NCBI GenBank assembly: GCA_030248135.1
Contig: JASANC010002400.1
Span: 62,001 to 126,000 of the forward strand
Origin: Theristus sp. LFF4_11
Taxonomy: Eukaryota; Nematoda; Chromadorea; Monhysterida; Xyalidae
Direction: 5' to 3'
Length of the DNA stretch: 64,000 bases
The position numbers and the translations under genes were made by a program. The notes under the pieces were generated by a model, which worked only from the letters and a program-made list of their open reading frames with translations, ran no database searches and had not been told where the DNA came from. This document shows positions 47,201 to 59,444 of the stretch, in pieces. Numbering within the stretch: the stretch's first letter is position 1; every line of letters begins with the position of its first letter.

Positions 47201-50200
47201 CAATGTAATCTGAATGTACTGTGGCGTTGCATGATCGGGTTGATTGAGTGAATCGTGTTTCAGCCGATTCGATTCGCGGTGCGCTCGCTCGGCTGGACGG
47301 AGATCGCCGAGGAGGAGTTGACGCCGGAGCGCAGTTCGCGTGCCGTCAATCGGGCCATCGTCGACCTGTCCACGGGCCGCAACGATCTGATCGACAACGT
47401 CTCGAAATGGGGCGATGTGAGTTCAGAGCACAGTGTTTGCCTGCATGATGCTCTCACTCGTGCACGCACACTGCAGGGCAAGGAGCTGATCATGGAGCTG
47501 GATGACCGCGACCTCCGCCTCATCGACCCGGACACGAACGCAGTGCTGCACACACAGCCCATCCATCAGATCCGTGTCTGGGGCGTCGGCCGCGACAACG
47601 GACGGTCAGTGAACGCGACGCCGCTCATGTTGCGCTGTTGATTTTCAATTTCGCACTCTCTTTATAAACTGGTTTACGTCTTTCATGCTGTTCTACAGGG
47701 AGAGGTAACTTGCGATGTTGTCCAGCCAGTCGTTTCTAGTTTTACTATCAGCGTTTGTGGGTGAATGTCGTCTGAGTGTCATCATGAGTATTACAGTATG
47801 CGCTTGTGTGTGTCCGTGTTCATTCATGCATGCGAGCTTTTCATTTGCAACGAAACATAAAATACAAGTTTTTATTAAAAATTAGAACGTTTGGGTTCTT
47901 CAGATTTATGTCTTCTGCTCTCTTTGAACGAAAACATTGATGAATCATTGGTCTTGGATATATTTTATTGTTACCAGCAGATCGTGTTGAGTGTTCAGGT
48001 TCACCACTGCAGCACAGCGTCGATCGATGAGTGTTTTATGGTGTTTCCAGAGACTTTGCGTACGTGGCGCGCGACCGGAACACACGTCGCTTCATGTGTC
48101 ACGTGTTCCGCTGCGACACGCCGGCACGCACCATCGCGAACACGCTGCGCGACATCTGCAAACGGCTGATGCTCGAGCGACGCCCCGTCGCACAGCCCGC
48201 ACCGCCCGCACCGACGTCGGCGACCGCCAGTGAGAACGGCTACAACACGCACCGCACTGGCAGCACGCGCGCACATCGACTCGTCGCACGTGCGTTTCGA
48301 GTGTTTCCTTTCTCTTTCTTGTCCTTTTTTGTTCTAAACTGTGCGTTTGCCTGGATGCAAAGAACGTTGTTTTTGTTGCTTCTTAAAAAAGTGCTATTCA
48401 AATCGTAGATTGCTAGTCAGTGTCGACTCAACCGAGCTAGCCGACCAAGCACACCAATTGACCACTTGCAGCGTCGCACTCTCATTTGTATACAAGCTAT
48501 ACACTGGATGAGTGACAACACTGTGTTGTGAGTGTTGCGACGTACGTCGATGACAGCTATATTCATAGCAATCACACTGCGTTCAGCCAGCACACGCTGT
48601 CCGGGTGTCCCACCAGCATGCAACACGTTTGCTGATCATGTGCCATTGTCAAGCAATGCATTCACAGTGCTCTCTGTTGGCTGCTGTCGTTGTTACTTCA
48701 CCCACAAAACTTGCAAACCAACTAAAACTTTACAAAACCCACTGCATTGAACTGCCAGAATTTCTGACGCGCTACAGCAATGCTCATCATTTTTTTGCAG
48801 TTGTGAAATGATTTGATTCGGGAAAAAATAATAAGACTCATCTCGTGCCGCGCACTGTGCAGTGCCATTATATTTGTCTTTATGTCTGCCCAAGAGAGCA
48901 CGTTTTATGGCGATGGCTTTTAGCGTTGAAGAACAGTGTTCGATCGATTAAGTGTTCTGTTTTGTTACTGCAATCGTACAGCTCAGCAGAATTGACGCCG
49001 TTCTGAGGCACTGCTAAATGTGACTTGAGTGAACATCTTTGGTGGCATTTTATTAGCGTGTGTTGTTGATGTTCAGAGCGATGAGCTTTCGTTGTTGGCG
49101 GCATGCGAGACGACGGCGCGCACTTGATCAGCGGCTTGCTGGTCGATGTGTTGTTTAGCGATGGCTACATGGCATTGTGCGCCAACAACGCCACGTCACA
49201 CAGGCGCATCAGACACTGCACACACGCACGCGCTTGCCTGCGTCTGAACAGTAACAAGCATCACACAACATGCACTTTGTCCTGGACGCCACTCGTTCTG
49301 TGCTTCCATTCCTTTTCGTCCGTCGCATTTACTTTCCGCTCACTTGCTTTTGTTGATATCGTACATTTCGGTATTTGCTGTTGTTGTTGTGTGTCTGCTT
49401 GGGATGTACCATGCTTACACTAGCTAACAAAACTTATGGCTGTGTGCTTCGGCGGTCTTTGTGTGCTCTCACGTCCCAACAACAGCCGTCCATGACAATG
49501 TGTAACTTTCTTTTCTGTGCTGCTACACAAAACAGCATTGCTGGCTGTGGACTCGATGGATAAGCCGTGACTGGAAACGATTTTGCATGCTGAATTCTGT
49601 TGTCGTCAGTTTTTGTCGGCTGGCCCTCCACTACCGGCGCATGTTGTTAGTTTGCTATACGATCGTTACTGACCACAGCGGATGGCTGACAAAATTGTCA
49701 CTCTGATTTTTCACTGAATTGGCAATAATTTATTTGCAATGTGAACAAAAACGTGACTCACGAAAAGAACTGGCCGGTGCTCAGTTGGTGTGGTCGGTTG
49801 GTCAGCCGGTTGTGGCCATTGCACGGACTTGAATGAGTGAACTTGGCACAATGGAACACACTTGCCAGTGAGCGCTGAGCGCTTGCCCATTTCGTGATGG
49901 CCTCCATTCTGTCGTTCTTCGATCGTTCAGGTGAATCATCATTTCCGACGCCCATGGAAGAGCCGAAGAAAGTCATCCGATGTCACTTTCTTGGTGTGAC
50001 GCAGGTGCCGCGTGCGACCGGTGCGTCTTTTGTGGTTGCGTCTTTCAATGTTTGCATTCTTTTTGAATGCTGATTCCTTTCTGTTTTGAACCTTCCAAAA
50101 AGCTGATGAGTTAACAGGGCGTTTACAAATTTTTCAAGGAATCGACATACTGAACGAAGCAGTGGACAGACTGGTCGGCCAAGTGCGCCCTGAACGCTGG

Positions 50201-51164
50201 ATATTGTGCGACGTCAGCATAGCACCGAGCACCATTATAATCAATGAGGTACTGCACTAGCCATTGCTATTTGGTGTGTTTTCAAGTGGAGCACTGATTA
50301 ATAAAACCACCGGGGCAAGATTTACAGATGATGACTGATGTCACATTGCAGGTTGGTGGCAATCAAATCGCGGAGTGTCGTGTTCGCTACTTGTCCTTCC
50401 TCGGCATTGGTCGTGATGTCAAGTGAGCTGTGTTTCTGCTTGCATATCTTCGTTGCACAACTGCCTTTAATGGGGATTGTTTCAATTCAGTGCATTTCGT
50501 GTTGTGCTTGCAGACACTGCGCGTTCATCATGCACACCTCCGCCGAGAACTTCATGTGCTACGTATTCCACGTGGAACCGTCCGCTGGGGCGATGGCGAA
50601 AACAATTGAAGCCGCTTGCAAACTGCGCTATCAAAAGGTCTGCATTGCATTTCTGAGCAGATGAATTTTGACGGTGTACCATTTGGTGATGTTGGTTGCA
50701 AACGACGTTTCACTTTGCCGTGTTGCCTGTTGTGAGTGTGTGTGTTTGCAGGTGCTCGATGCTCACGGTCAGAACGGCGTTTCAAGAGGCTCGGTCAGTG
50801 GTGTTGCCAGTAGTGGCAAGGTTTGCTCAGCTGTCTCTGTCACCTTCACTTTCATAACTTGTCAGTGCTTTCCAATAATATCTGCACGATTTCGATGCTC
50901 CTTTAGCTCATGCTCAGCTGCACAACATAACCAGCCCACACCACACTGTGGGTGGACTGGACACGCTAGTGGTCGTTTCATTTCCTTCACTCAAAACTTC
51001 TCTCTCGGGTTGCTATTGGGTTTTCAGCTTCATCATTATTGAATTACTAAAAAAATTGATTGTCATTTTATGTTGTTTTTATTTAGGCTTGGGGAGAAAC
51101 GATTCGAGACGTTTTTGGCAGTTTAACCGGTCGAATGTCGACAAGAAGTAACGCTATGTATTAA
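41267..51164 (+). CDS. feh-1: Fe65-family adaptor (APBB/FEH-1), WW-like segment plus two PTB domains
   Basis: Fe65 proteins bind the tail of the amyloid precursor protein family through PTB2 and nuclear or cytoskeletal partners through PTB1 and WW. Exons: 41267-41432 (MSEAPAEHSA), 42990-43620, 43694-43809, 43925-43962, 44289-44486, 47264-47416, 47477-47604, 47699-47704, 48051-48289, 49931-50020, 50139-50248, 50352-50422, 50514-50637, 50752-50820, 51087-51164 (TAA). From 47264 on, every junction keeps phase. PTB1: FAVRSLGWTEIAEEEL, HQIRVWGVGRDNG, DFAYVARDRNTRRFMCHVFR. PTB2: VIRCHFLGVTQV, GIDILNEAVDRL, CRVRYLSFLGIGRDVKHCAF, FMCYVFHVEPSAG. The C-terminal AWGETIRDVFGSLTGR also fits the family. 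The WW part (TDDYRHYWHVDA) looks incomplete. Joining between 44486 and 47264 is unresolved; an exon at 44554-44575 is possible but its phase does not fit directly. Confidence 0.93.
42071..42852. mobile_element. hAT-type non-autonomous element with 8-bp target duplication
   Basis: Ends TAGGGTTGGCA and TGCCAACCCTA, flanked on both sides by GTCGTGAA (42063-42070 and 42853-42860). Subterminal regions are rich in TTTTTACCGGTAAAA palindromes on both arms. About 782 bp with no transposase. 8-bp duplication places it with hAT elements. It lies in the Fe65 gene's intron between the first exon and 42990. Confidence 0.88.
43925..43962 (+). other. WW-like segment of the Fe65 homologue
   Basis: Exon reading DTDDYRHYWHVDA, matching the middle strand of the Fe65 WW domain (Y-Y-W-H). 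The flanking exons do not supply the expected first W or the T-T-Q-W-x-x-P end; instead LRRDADVQVVPEP and a proline run (44345-44385) follow. Either the domain is degenerate or a small exon was missed. Confidence 0.5.
44576..47263. other. Long intron (or missed exons) of the Fe65 homologue
   Basis: No coding block with homology was found on either strand. Long frames here on the minus strand (45189-45887, 44923-45453) overlap open frames on the plus strand and show no motifs; they were not called. At least one small exon may be hidden because the phase between 44554-44575 and 47264 does not close. Confidence 0.4.
47699..47704 (+). CDS. 6-nt microexon in Fe65 PTB1
   Basis: GGAGAG preceded by TTCTACAG and followed by GTAACT. 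Joined to CG of the exon ending at 47604 and to A of the exon at 48051 it gives G-R-E-R-D-F-A-Y-V; skipped, it gives G-R-D-F-A-Y-V. Either way frame is kept. Mammalian APBB1 has a neuron-specific 6-nt microexon adding Arg-Glu at the same point. Confidence 0.85.
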
Positions 51165-52552
51165 ACATTTGTGCCGAGGCTTCTGTGCTGAGCAAGCAAA
51201 TTCGATCAATGGATATAACAATTGTACCTGCGTTTAGTTTCGTTGATAAAACTAACTTTTTGAAATGCTGCATGAGTGACGTATTCTGGAACACCTGTGA
51301 TTCATATATCGCGGTCTTTTTGTAATTTCAAGTTCAAGATTTGTTTTTATTATTAATTTGTTATCGAAATCTTATGCAGTGAATTGAATATACAATCGAT
51401 GCTTGAGCCGCAGGTTTTTCAACGTTTTTAATACAAATTGGTTTATGTTGCATACGATTTGCGTTTCATTTTCGAAAGTGCCGACCGAAATTATCAATAC
51501 GAGTTCTGTGTGTTGTGCGTTGCGCGGAAACCAGTCAGTTTTTTGGTGAACATTTTTGTTTCCTTTCTTTTGATTGTTCTATCTTTTCTTCTTGGTTCCT
51601 TTGTGCATTCAGCATTTTTCTTGATTCAATGCAAAGCGAACACTATGCCCATAAAGGGCTGAATTAAGCCTACAATTAAATTTACAGGGCTGATTTCAGT
51701 TTTATTATCACAGTAACGATTTTTTATCATTTAAAAACTTTCTGTTGTATTTCTATGAGTGTTTTGATGAACTCTACTGAGCACTGCGAGCGTGTTTCTT
51801 GCTCATTCTGTTTTCACATTTATTGCTAATCTTTTCTATTTTTTATTTATTTTTACTTCCTGAATGTACAGTTTTTTGCTGAATACGTTATGTCGAGCAA
51901 TGCGACGAAACCAAACTATGTGAAGAAAGTTATATGACTGATGTTATAATCTTCAATTCCTTGCTTAAAAAAGTTGGCGCCGACGGTTTTGCTTTACAAT
52001 GATTAATATTGAGTCCATAAAAGAACAATATAATGTCAGCTGATAGCTTTATTTGTTGCTCTTTGAAATAGTTTCTACTTTATCTCAACATTTTTTTGCT
52101 GATGGTTTGATTGCTTGATGTTTATGTGAGAAATCGGAGGAACCTGAAGGCAATAAAATATACCGTTTACTGTTGACGTAATTTTGTGAGCAAAGTGGTC
52201 AACGACAAGTCAGCCGTGGTGTCACGTCAGTGCTGTCATTGCAGCGTATTTTCGCGAGAGACAGGCTTGAAAGCGATATCATTCTTGCTCATGGTTCCAT
52301 AGATAATAAGGCAGTTTCACGCTTGACGCGGGAATTCAAAATATGTAAAATGTCCCGAGTCCCTGAGTCACGATTGCCACACCAACCTTGATCTCAATTT
52401 CCTTTGTACGCCTGCAAACGCCTGTTGAGTCGCAACGCCAAGAGAAAAGGTAGTACATTTTCACCAAAACTATTTAACCCAGTCACTGTCTTGGTTTGCG
52501 ATGCTCAAAACATCAAACACCTATAATTCCAGGAACACTTTTGTGGCCGAAA
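51165..52552. other. Intergenic, Fe65 3' side to ALKBH2 5' side
   Basis: AT-rich with T-runs; expected 3' UTR of the Fe65 homologue and promoter of ALKBH2. A block at about 52300-52435 (CAGTTTCACGCTTGACGCGG ... CTGTTGAGTCGCA) is repeated, diverged, in ALKBH2 intron 3 at about 53308-53440. No gene seen. Confidence 0.5.
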
Positions 52553-55112
52553 ATGTCCAACAGTCAATATCAGCAAGAAGCTGCACCACAAACAGAACAA
52601 GAAACCCAAAAACTCGATAGTGAAACGCTGGAGCTATTGGAAGATTTGCGGAGTTGTATTGGAGCAACGTGTCAGTCAGCATTGCGCACAATTCGTGCGC
52701 ACGAACTTTGTGTGCAATACGGCCAGCTGCTTACCGCATCCGTGGCCTCGCGTGTTTTTCAGCATCTCGAACGCAATGTGCGATACCTGCCCACTGAAAG
52801 CACCCGGTTGAATAGCAACGACGTCGTTTTGCATTCATCACATTTTTACATGGTATTGTTTGGGTTGCGATTATTACAGGGTTCGATTGTTTGGAAAATG
52901 GCACGCTATTCCGCGAAAGCAAGTTGCCTACGGCGACGCACAGTTGATGTACTCGTTTTCGTCGACGACTGTGCGCGCCAGAGGATGGGAGCCGGTGCTG
53001 AAGGTTGCTTGACCTGCTGCACTGAGCCGATCCAAACACAAATAAAACATTGCAAGCAAACACTTTGAAAAATGAATTCAGACCATCTGCGAGCAAGTGA
53101 ACACACTTTTGGGTACGTCGTTCAACTTTGTGCTTGTAAACCGTTATGCGGATGGAGACGACCACATTGGTGAACACAAGGACAACGAGAAAGACTTACT
53201 CAGGGATGCACCGATTGCGTCGCTGTCACTCGGCGCCGAGAGGGACTTCGTATTCAGGTAGGATCTTTTATTTTGGTCCCGTCCCGAGACTTACTGCGTG
53301 CAAACAGTTTCATGCATGACGCGGGCATTCAAAATGGGTAAAGTGATGCGAGTCCCCCAATTTGGCGATTCTGAATGATCAAATAAATATTGAGTTTAGT
53401 TTCCTTTCTATATACGTCTGCACACACATTTAGTCGCAGAATCTAAAAAAAAATAAACAATCTATAATACTAAGATAGTAAGAAAGTTTGCTTGTTTGTC
53501 CGCAGCTTTTTGCTATATATAGCATCATCTGTAGCTTCACTCCACTTTTTTTCATTATTCATGTGAACTTTTTTTCAATCTCTGTTCTGTGAAAGGTAAA
53601 AAATCATCATCATTCTCATGCAAAAAAATATTAGGTTATGATCGACCGCTTTAATTTGGCTGCTGCTGCTGTTCGCCATCTACACCAATCGAATTATTAC
53701 TAAAAAGCACGGCAATTGATTGTTGCTGAACAAATAGGTTGAACAGGTTCCACTACAAAAAGATTGCAGCATCAACAAAGACGTGGCCATGATCGATAGC
53801 AAATCAATGGAACGGTCCACATATAATCGATGAATTTTAATCGATTAACAATTGAATGTTGCTGATCAGAAGAGATTGCCTTTTAATATTTTGAACGGGA
53901 ACAGCAGTTGGTTGTTTCTGATCCAAAATTGTTTTATCGTACTTTTAACGGGGATGACAGTAGAAAGAGATCGCTAAAAAGATTGCTTTTTGGACGGGAT
54001 GATTGCTATTCATGCATCACAAAAAATATTTTTTCTTATACTAAACAGGTTGCTTTTTAATTTTAAAATACTTTAAACTGGTATCGATTGTGTTTTTAAT
54101 TTTTTTGAACGGGAATGGCGTTGAACAACAATTGACGACATGAAAAGCAAATAAAACAAGATTGATTTTTGATACTTTGAACAGGAATGACAACGCAATA
54201 CAGCTGATCAAAGAGTGAAACAAAAATTAGCGACATTGAAGAAGCTACTAACAGAGGGAAAATTTCGATATTTTAAACGGCAGTGGCAGTTGTTTGTTGC
54301 TGATTAAAAAATTGCTTTTGTATTTTGAACGGGAAACGCAGTTATGATTGTGTTGCTTACTGATCAAAGAATTTAAAACAGATTCTTATGAAAATGATTG
54401 GAAAATTTTAAATAATAAAATATGTGACTTTGATTGATGCTGAAATCAGCGTAAAACAAACCACACAGTAATACGTGGTGCTATGGTAACTAAATCAGGT
54501 TATGTATGCACCAATGAAATTAGCAAAAGCACGGCCTGACAAAATAGCATTGTTTTCAAAAAAAAAAAAAATAGTGCAATTAAAAAAGTATAAACATCGA
54601 CGGGTACAAATTGCTTTTAAAATGAACGATCATTGCTATTATAAATTAATAACAGTCGGTTGAAGCAACTCAAAATCTAATTCCAATGCATTTTTGTCCG
54701 GATCGTTCGGGTCAAGAAAGTCAAAATCCACTCAAAAATAATAAATAATTGTTTTCATCAGCTAACCGTGCCGTAGGCACGGGTTATTTGCTAGTAAAAA
54801 TAATAGTAATAGTTCGCAACACAAAATTATCACAGTTTTTGATTTCAGTTCGTTCAAAAACAACACCAGTTTTGTTTTCCGCACAGACATGAATCGTCGC
54901 GAAAACGAAAACACTCAAGAAATGAAGGTGGAAAAAAGGATCAACAAAAGATGCCAAAAATCGATAACTTGACAATACGTCTGCAGCACGGCAGCTTGTT
55001 GGTGATGCGTGCACCAACCAATCACCGGTGGTATCATTCGCTGCCGCAACGAAAGTCCGTAACAACGCCACGCATCAATCTCACATTCAGACACATGAAA
55101 CCGCCACATTGA
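52553..55112 (+). CDS. ALKBH2: ALKBH2-like DNA oxidative demethylase
   Basis: Fe(II)/2-oxoglutarate dioxygenase that reverses 1-methyladenine and 3-methylcytosine in DNA. Four exons in phase give 259 residues (human ALKBH2: 261): 52553-52806, 52880-53003, 53082-53257, 54887-55112. Seen: VRLFGKWHAIPRKQVAYGD, MYSFSSTTV, FNFVLVNRYADGDDHIGEHK with the iron ligands H-x-D in HKDN..., IASLSLGAERDFVFR, HGSLLVMRAPTNHRWYHSLP (distal His) and the 2OG-binding PRINLTFR. F-G-K-W-H and V-F-R-H resemble ALKBH2 more than ALKBH3. Start: ATG at 52553; the longer frame begins with TTG. The third intron (1.6 kb) contains a Helitron; the others are 73-78 nt. Confidence 0.93.
53461..54794 (+). mobile_element. Non-autonomous Helitron in ALKBH2 intron 3
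   Basis: Starts TCTATAATACTAAGATAG after an A, ends with CTAG before a T; a perfect 7-bp-stem hairpin CCGTGCCGTAGGCACGG lies at 54766-54782, 8 nt before CTAG. These are the diagnostic Helitron 5' TC, 3' hairpin and CTRR end, with A/T insertion site. Size about 1334 bp. The middle contains imperfect repeats of about 100 bp around TTTTGAACGGGAA and GTTGCTGATCAAA. No Rep/helicase frame. Confidence 0.88.
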
Positions 55113-55514
55113 TCATTTTGCTTTTTCTGATTCGAAATTTGAATGAAAGAAAACAAGCGTTCAGAAATCAGAAACCCAATTGTGTGTCTAATTTGACGTG
55201 TTTTTTAAACTAGTTGATTCTTCGTGTTATTCTTTTGTTCTTTCTCCCTTGCAGACATCTTGGCATTCTTGAAAAAGCCAACTATCTATCTAGATAATAT
55301 AGATAGTTTGCGACTCATCCCGCCGTGATGGAGAATAGGACTGCTTTATTTATTCAGCCATACTGTAGCGTCGCTCAGCTGGCACTAAATTGGGCTGATG
55401 ATACTTTTCCGCAATGGTGGCCAATGAACAACAACAACATACATTCTCTCAAGAAGAGTGGAAAACCTAAGAGCGTTGAAAATCTCCCTAAAGCAATAAA
55501 AACGTATAAAACGT

Positions 55515-55586
55515 TGAGCCCGACGTGACTCGAACACGCAACCTTCTGATCTGGAGTCAGACGCGCTACCATTGCGCCACAGGCCC
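55515..55586 (-). tRNA. tRNA-Trp (anticodon CCA)
   Basis: 72 nt, cloverleaf readable: acceptor arm GGGCCTG pairing with CGGGCTC plus A73, D arm GGCGCAATGGTAGCGC, anticodon stem TCTGA/TCAGA with loop CTCCAGA (CCA), T arm with TTCGAGT. Box A and box B (GTTCGAGTC) are intact. No intron. T-runs within 30 nt downstream (TTTT at about 55505) would end pol III transcription. Confidence 0.96.
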
Positions 55587-56458
55587 GCAGCGCAGTTTAA
55601 CGTAAAACGTACTCAGCAATTCTAGTGCCCAGTGTGTGTACTTGTTGCTTGCTTGTCAACAACTATTCATGATATGATGAAACTTGTTGTACAGAGTTTT
55701 CACTTTCTTCACATGATGAACACGCGAAGGCGAAACACACGCACGCCACACAAAATTATTTGAAAAATTGTTGATGCATGCATTCTGTGCATGAATTGCT
55801 GTGGTGTGGAGGCGGAATATGGTTTGCATAGAGTCCATGCATTACGCAACCACCAACCATTCAGCTGGTTGGGCGTCATGTTTTCGACCTTATAAAATTT
55901 TTATTTCCGTTTTCCACTGAACACTTTGTAATTGTATTGGTGATTTTGTGATACGCAATCTCGTTCTTTCTGAACATACATACAAAGTCATTTGTTTTGT
56001 TTCACACAAGTGATTCTTTCGCAGAAGCGTTGCAGTTGGTGTACAACCTAATAAAATAAATCCAAAACGAGTGCCAAGTTTTTGTGTCGTGCAAAACGTT
56101 TGATTGCCGCTATTGTTCTTCAAAGTTCTTGGAAAAGCAACCAGCACATACATGACAAATGCCATTGCGTGAAGTGAACCTTGACAGTTGTGTTTGAAGT
56201 AACTGCTATTACAGTCAAAATATTCTGCACATATACTATACAAATATAGCAGACCAAAAAATGATAAATTCAGTGTCAATCTTTCTGTGATACAAGTGAA
56301 AACAACGCGTCTTGTCGCATCAGTTCGCTTGGTCTTGGCGCAACGCAAATCCTGCTTTTTGTCACTCGGCATGTGGTGTCGGTCGAGTCAAACATGAGAG
56401 AAAAGCACACAAGTTTTTCCTTATTTGGCAGGCTACGAAGCAAGACGCCGACTGAAAA

Positions 56459-56749
56459 ATGTCAGTGCGATTTCCAAGCAAGACCGTCAAGCACACTATG
56501 CAAACTCCACCTGGCTGTGCTGCATTTTTCTCACGTCGCGTCAAATATGAGACTTGTTGCTACCATGCATTTGTATTTCCTGTGCCAGACGCATTGCGTG
56601 CGCGCCGTTCATTTCAAAAAGTTCGTGTGGCTGTTTCGGAGTTTTTGCGATTGCAAATGAGCGTCGAACACGACACTGATTTCGCATGCTCCGACTCTGC
56701 TGTGCTCATTGTCAGGTTTTTTCAAACTACAGTATGGCCGAATAAATGA
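56459..56749 (+). CDS. Hypothetical ORF (96 codons)
   Basis: ATG start, TGA stop, preceded by a TTTGGCAG that could be an acceptor and containing a GTTTTTT donor-like site near 56716. Composition is not repeat-like. No homology recognised and no supporting neighbours, so it may be chance. Confidence 0.25.
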   Translation: MSVRFPSKTVKHTMQTPPGCAAFFSRRVKYETCCYHAFVFPVPDALRARRSFQKVRVAVSEFLRLQMSVEHDTDFACSDSAVLIVRFFQTTVWPNK

Positions 56750-57983
56750 GGCAGTCCGTCAAGGCGGGATCAGCCGCAGACTAGGTAGGAGTTGTCTTTT
56801 TCAGAAAAGGCAACGTAATTCCCAATCATATGTACAAGGGATAAAGAATGAACAGAATAGCGCGGATAATCCATTAGTTTAAAAAAAACGCGTCAAATTT
56901 GGCACACAATTCAATTTCTGAACGTCTTTTTGCTTTCATTCAAAATTCGCGCGCTCCTTGCACCCTGAAAAAAGCTGCCATGTTTAACCGGCCATACCGT
57001 ATGCATGTGTTGTTGGAACAGCAGATTTGCCGTGCGACTGAAACTCTACAGACGAAAATGTAACTAACCTCATTTCAATTCTAATCAATCTTGATGAACT
57101 TATCAGTTTTCACGCATTTGTGGATGAGCAACTGTTGTCTATATGATGCATCTTGTGTAGATTCAATTTCTGTAGTTCCTGTCAGTCAGCATCCAAAAGA
57201 GTCTTGCCCATCTCCACAGCACATTTTTGCTCCGTTCAGTGCCAGTCCCTTTGCACCGAAGTGTCTGCGTCAAATTGCAGTGCGTCGAGATATGCAAAAA
57301 TATAAAAGCGCCAAAAAGTGATGATGGCACAGACAAGAAATCATGACGGTTTCCGTGGGTGTTGTGTTCAAACTTGGCTCGTTCCTTGTTCGAGTGCTGC
57401 GCAAAACGGCGTGATAATAATATTTGTATGCTACTCCAGAAGCTCGACTCTGATTGCAAATCGGTGTGCGTGTCAGCCGCACATCCACTGACTGCAAGCA
57501 CTATTACATCGGTTGCTCATTCTGCAAGCTTCAGATTTCCGCAGTCGTGATATTCACAGATTCATTCGCAGCACACCATGTTCCGCAGCATAAAACTGAA
57601 AACGGTAGTTTTTACGCCGCTCCAAGCTGAAAAAGTCCCACTTTTTCGAACGCCGGCCCATGTTGCACTTTCAATGAGAAATGCTTGTCACAAGCATAAA
57701 TTGGCCTGAGTTACCAATAAGCTGTGCATCCTTTGTCTTGGTGACCCACTGTTTTGAATTGCATTACAAACATTACCCGTGTTTACCGTCACGGAATTTC
57801 AGAACCGGCGAAAACGCAAGCATGCCGTAGACGATCTGCGTCAATTGGATCGCAACTATACGCCAGGAGACAGGTGAAGTGACACAATCAAGGTGCATTG
57901 CTGCCACTGAGCCCAGCAGGACCGCGGGGCACGCATGCTGCATGCACGTACTGGCTGCTGATGTCTTGCGTTGATTGACGCGC

Positions 57984-58083
57984 CACATAACATTTCCAAA
58001 TGTTTCCATGAACGCAACACTTCTTGTGCAGCTCACATAACATTTCCAAATGTTTCCATGAACGCAACACTTCTTGTGCAGCA
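57984..58083. repeat. 50-bp tandem duplication
   Basis: CACATAACATTTCCAAATGT... occurs at 57984 and again at 58034, identical over 49 of 50 positions. A recent local duplication of no evident function. Confidence 0.9.
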
Positions 58084-59444
58084 CGTGGGTTCTGCCAGAC
58101 GCGAGTGTGACCAGTCTGCTGGCCAGTGAACCGCACGAAGACCAGCTTGAATACTGGAGTCTGAAGTTTTCCTCAAAACGCCACTCGGACAGCTGCGAGG
58201 CACAAACGCAGGTGCCACTGTTTCACCATTTTTTCTACGCTTTTTTATAAACCGTTCAAGATTGATAACTGGTCGGCAATATATTGCTTGCGAACACAGC
58301 GCACAAAAGTAACGCGCAGCTGCCAATATCCTTGGCACGCGTGGTTCACCCAGCGCAAATCTTACGTGCAAAATCCCTGCAGGTTCAACAGAAAACACGC
58401 ATTTATCCCAGATGAGACTTCTGGTTGGTTAGTACAACGGTGGTTTTCTTTAAAGCTGCAGATGCGACCGAAAATTTTGCAGTCGAAGAAACAAGCCGCA
58501 GAGTTTCGGGTGCATCTCCAAAAACGAAATTAGCACGAGACATGAGACACGACACAACGGAAAAACGCACAAAAGCGCACAGACGTTACATATATAACAT
58601 ATGTACACCCTAAAACTTCATCATCATAAAAATGTGCCTCTGTTGTTACATTAGGCAAAAGAAACTGCAAGAAAGTGCACACGGATGAACACAGACACGG
58701 TTACACCGACACGGCCACATTGATTGCAGCTGCCTCTTGCTTCTGCGCACTCTCTGAAGCTGCTAAGCAACGCGCTCTGTATTTTATCATTTCTTTATGT
58801 TGCTTCTTTAAATAAAAGGTGATTTAGCTGCAAAATGCCCCAAACTAACGCAAAACTAGAAAACATTTTGTACGTTCATCAAAGTTGAAGTTTCTTGGTT
58901 CGGTTTAATAATGGCATAGACTCAAAAATTTTGTAAGGCATTCGGCATAACAGCACACAACATAACAGTTCTGTAGCACTTTTAAAGCATACGTTGCGGG
59001 TCAGACTTCCAAAATGAATTCTATGGAATGGTCAAGCGAGAAACAGGTGCATGTATGTTTTCCGTGATAAGCAACGGTCATATCTTTGTTTTTGGCTGGA
59101 TTTCTTGCTGAAAGATGGCAAGTGAAAGTGACTGAGTAAAGTACACATTTCAAAGGTAAAACAGCCCTTGATAAGTGAAAAGCAATAAAATTGTTGATTA
59201 TTTTGATTTCTGTGAAAAAATGATAAAACGGAGCAGTTTAGAAAAGGACGCGCTGCGCATAAACCAAATAACGTTCAATGTCACCCATTCTTGGCTTATT
59301 ATGAGAAAATGTCAAAAACTTTCCGTAGAAAATGCCTGACTAGTGTTGAGTGGAAAACGACCAAACGAGAACGAAACGTTTGCAAGCATTGTAAAGCGAG
59401 CGAAGGCGCCAGCAGCAGGCACAGATGACAGTGTCGATGAACGC

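Larger units (their letters stand above)
55587..59444. other. Intergenic region, weak ORFs only
   Basis: Between tRNA-Trp and the TEX264 3' exon. One ATG-led frame at 56459-56749 (MSVRFPSKTVKHTMQTPPGC ... LRARRSFQKVRVAVSEFL) has protein-like composition but no recognised family. A 50-bp tandem duplication is at 57984-58083. The rest shows no coding signal I can support. Confidence 0.4.
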
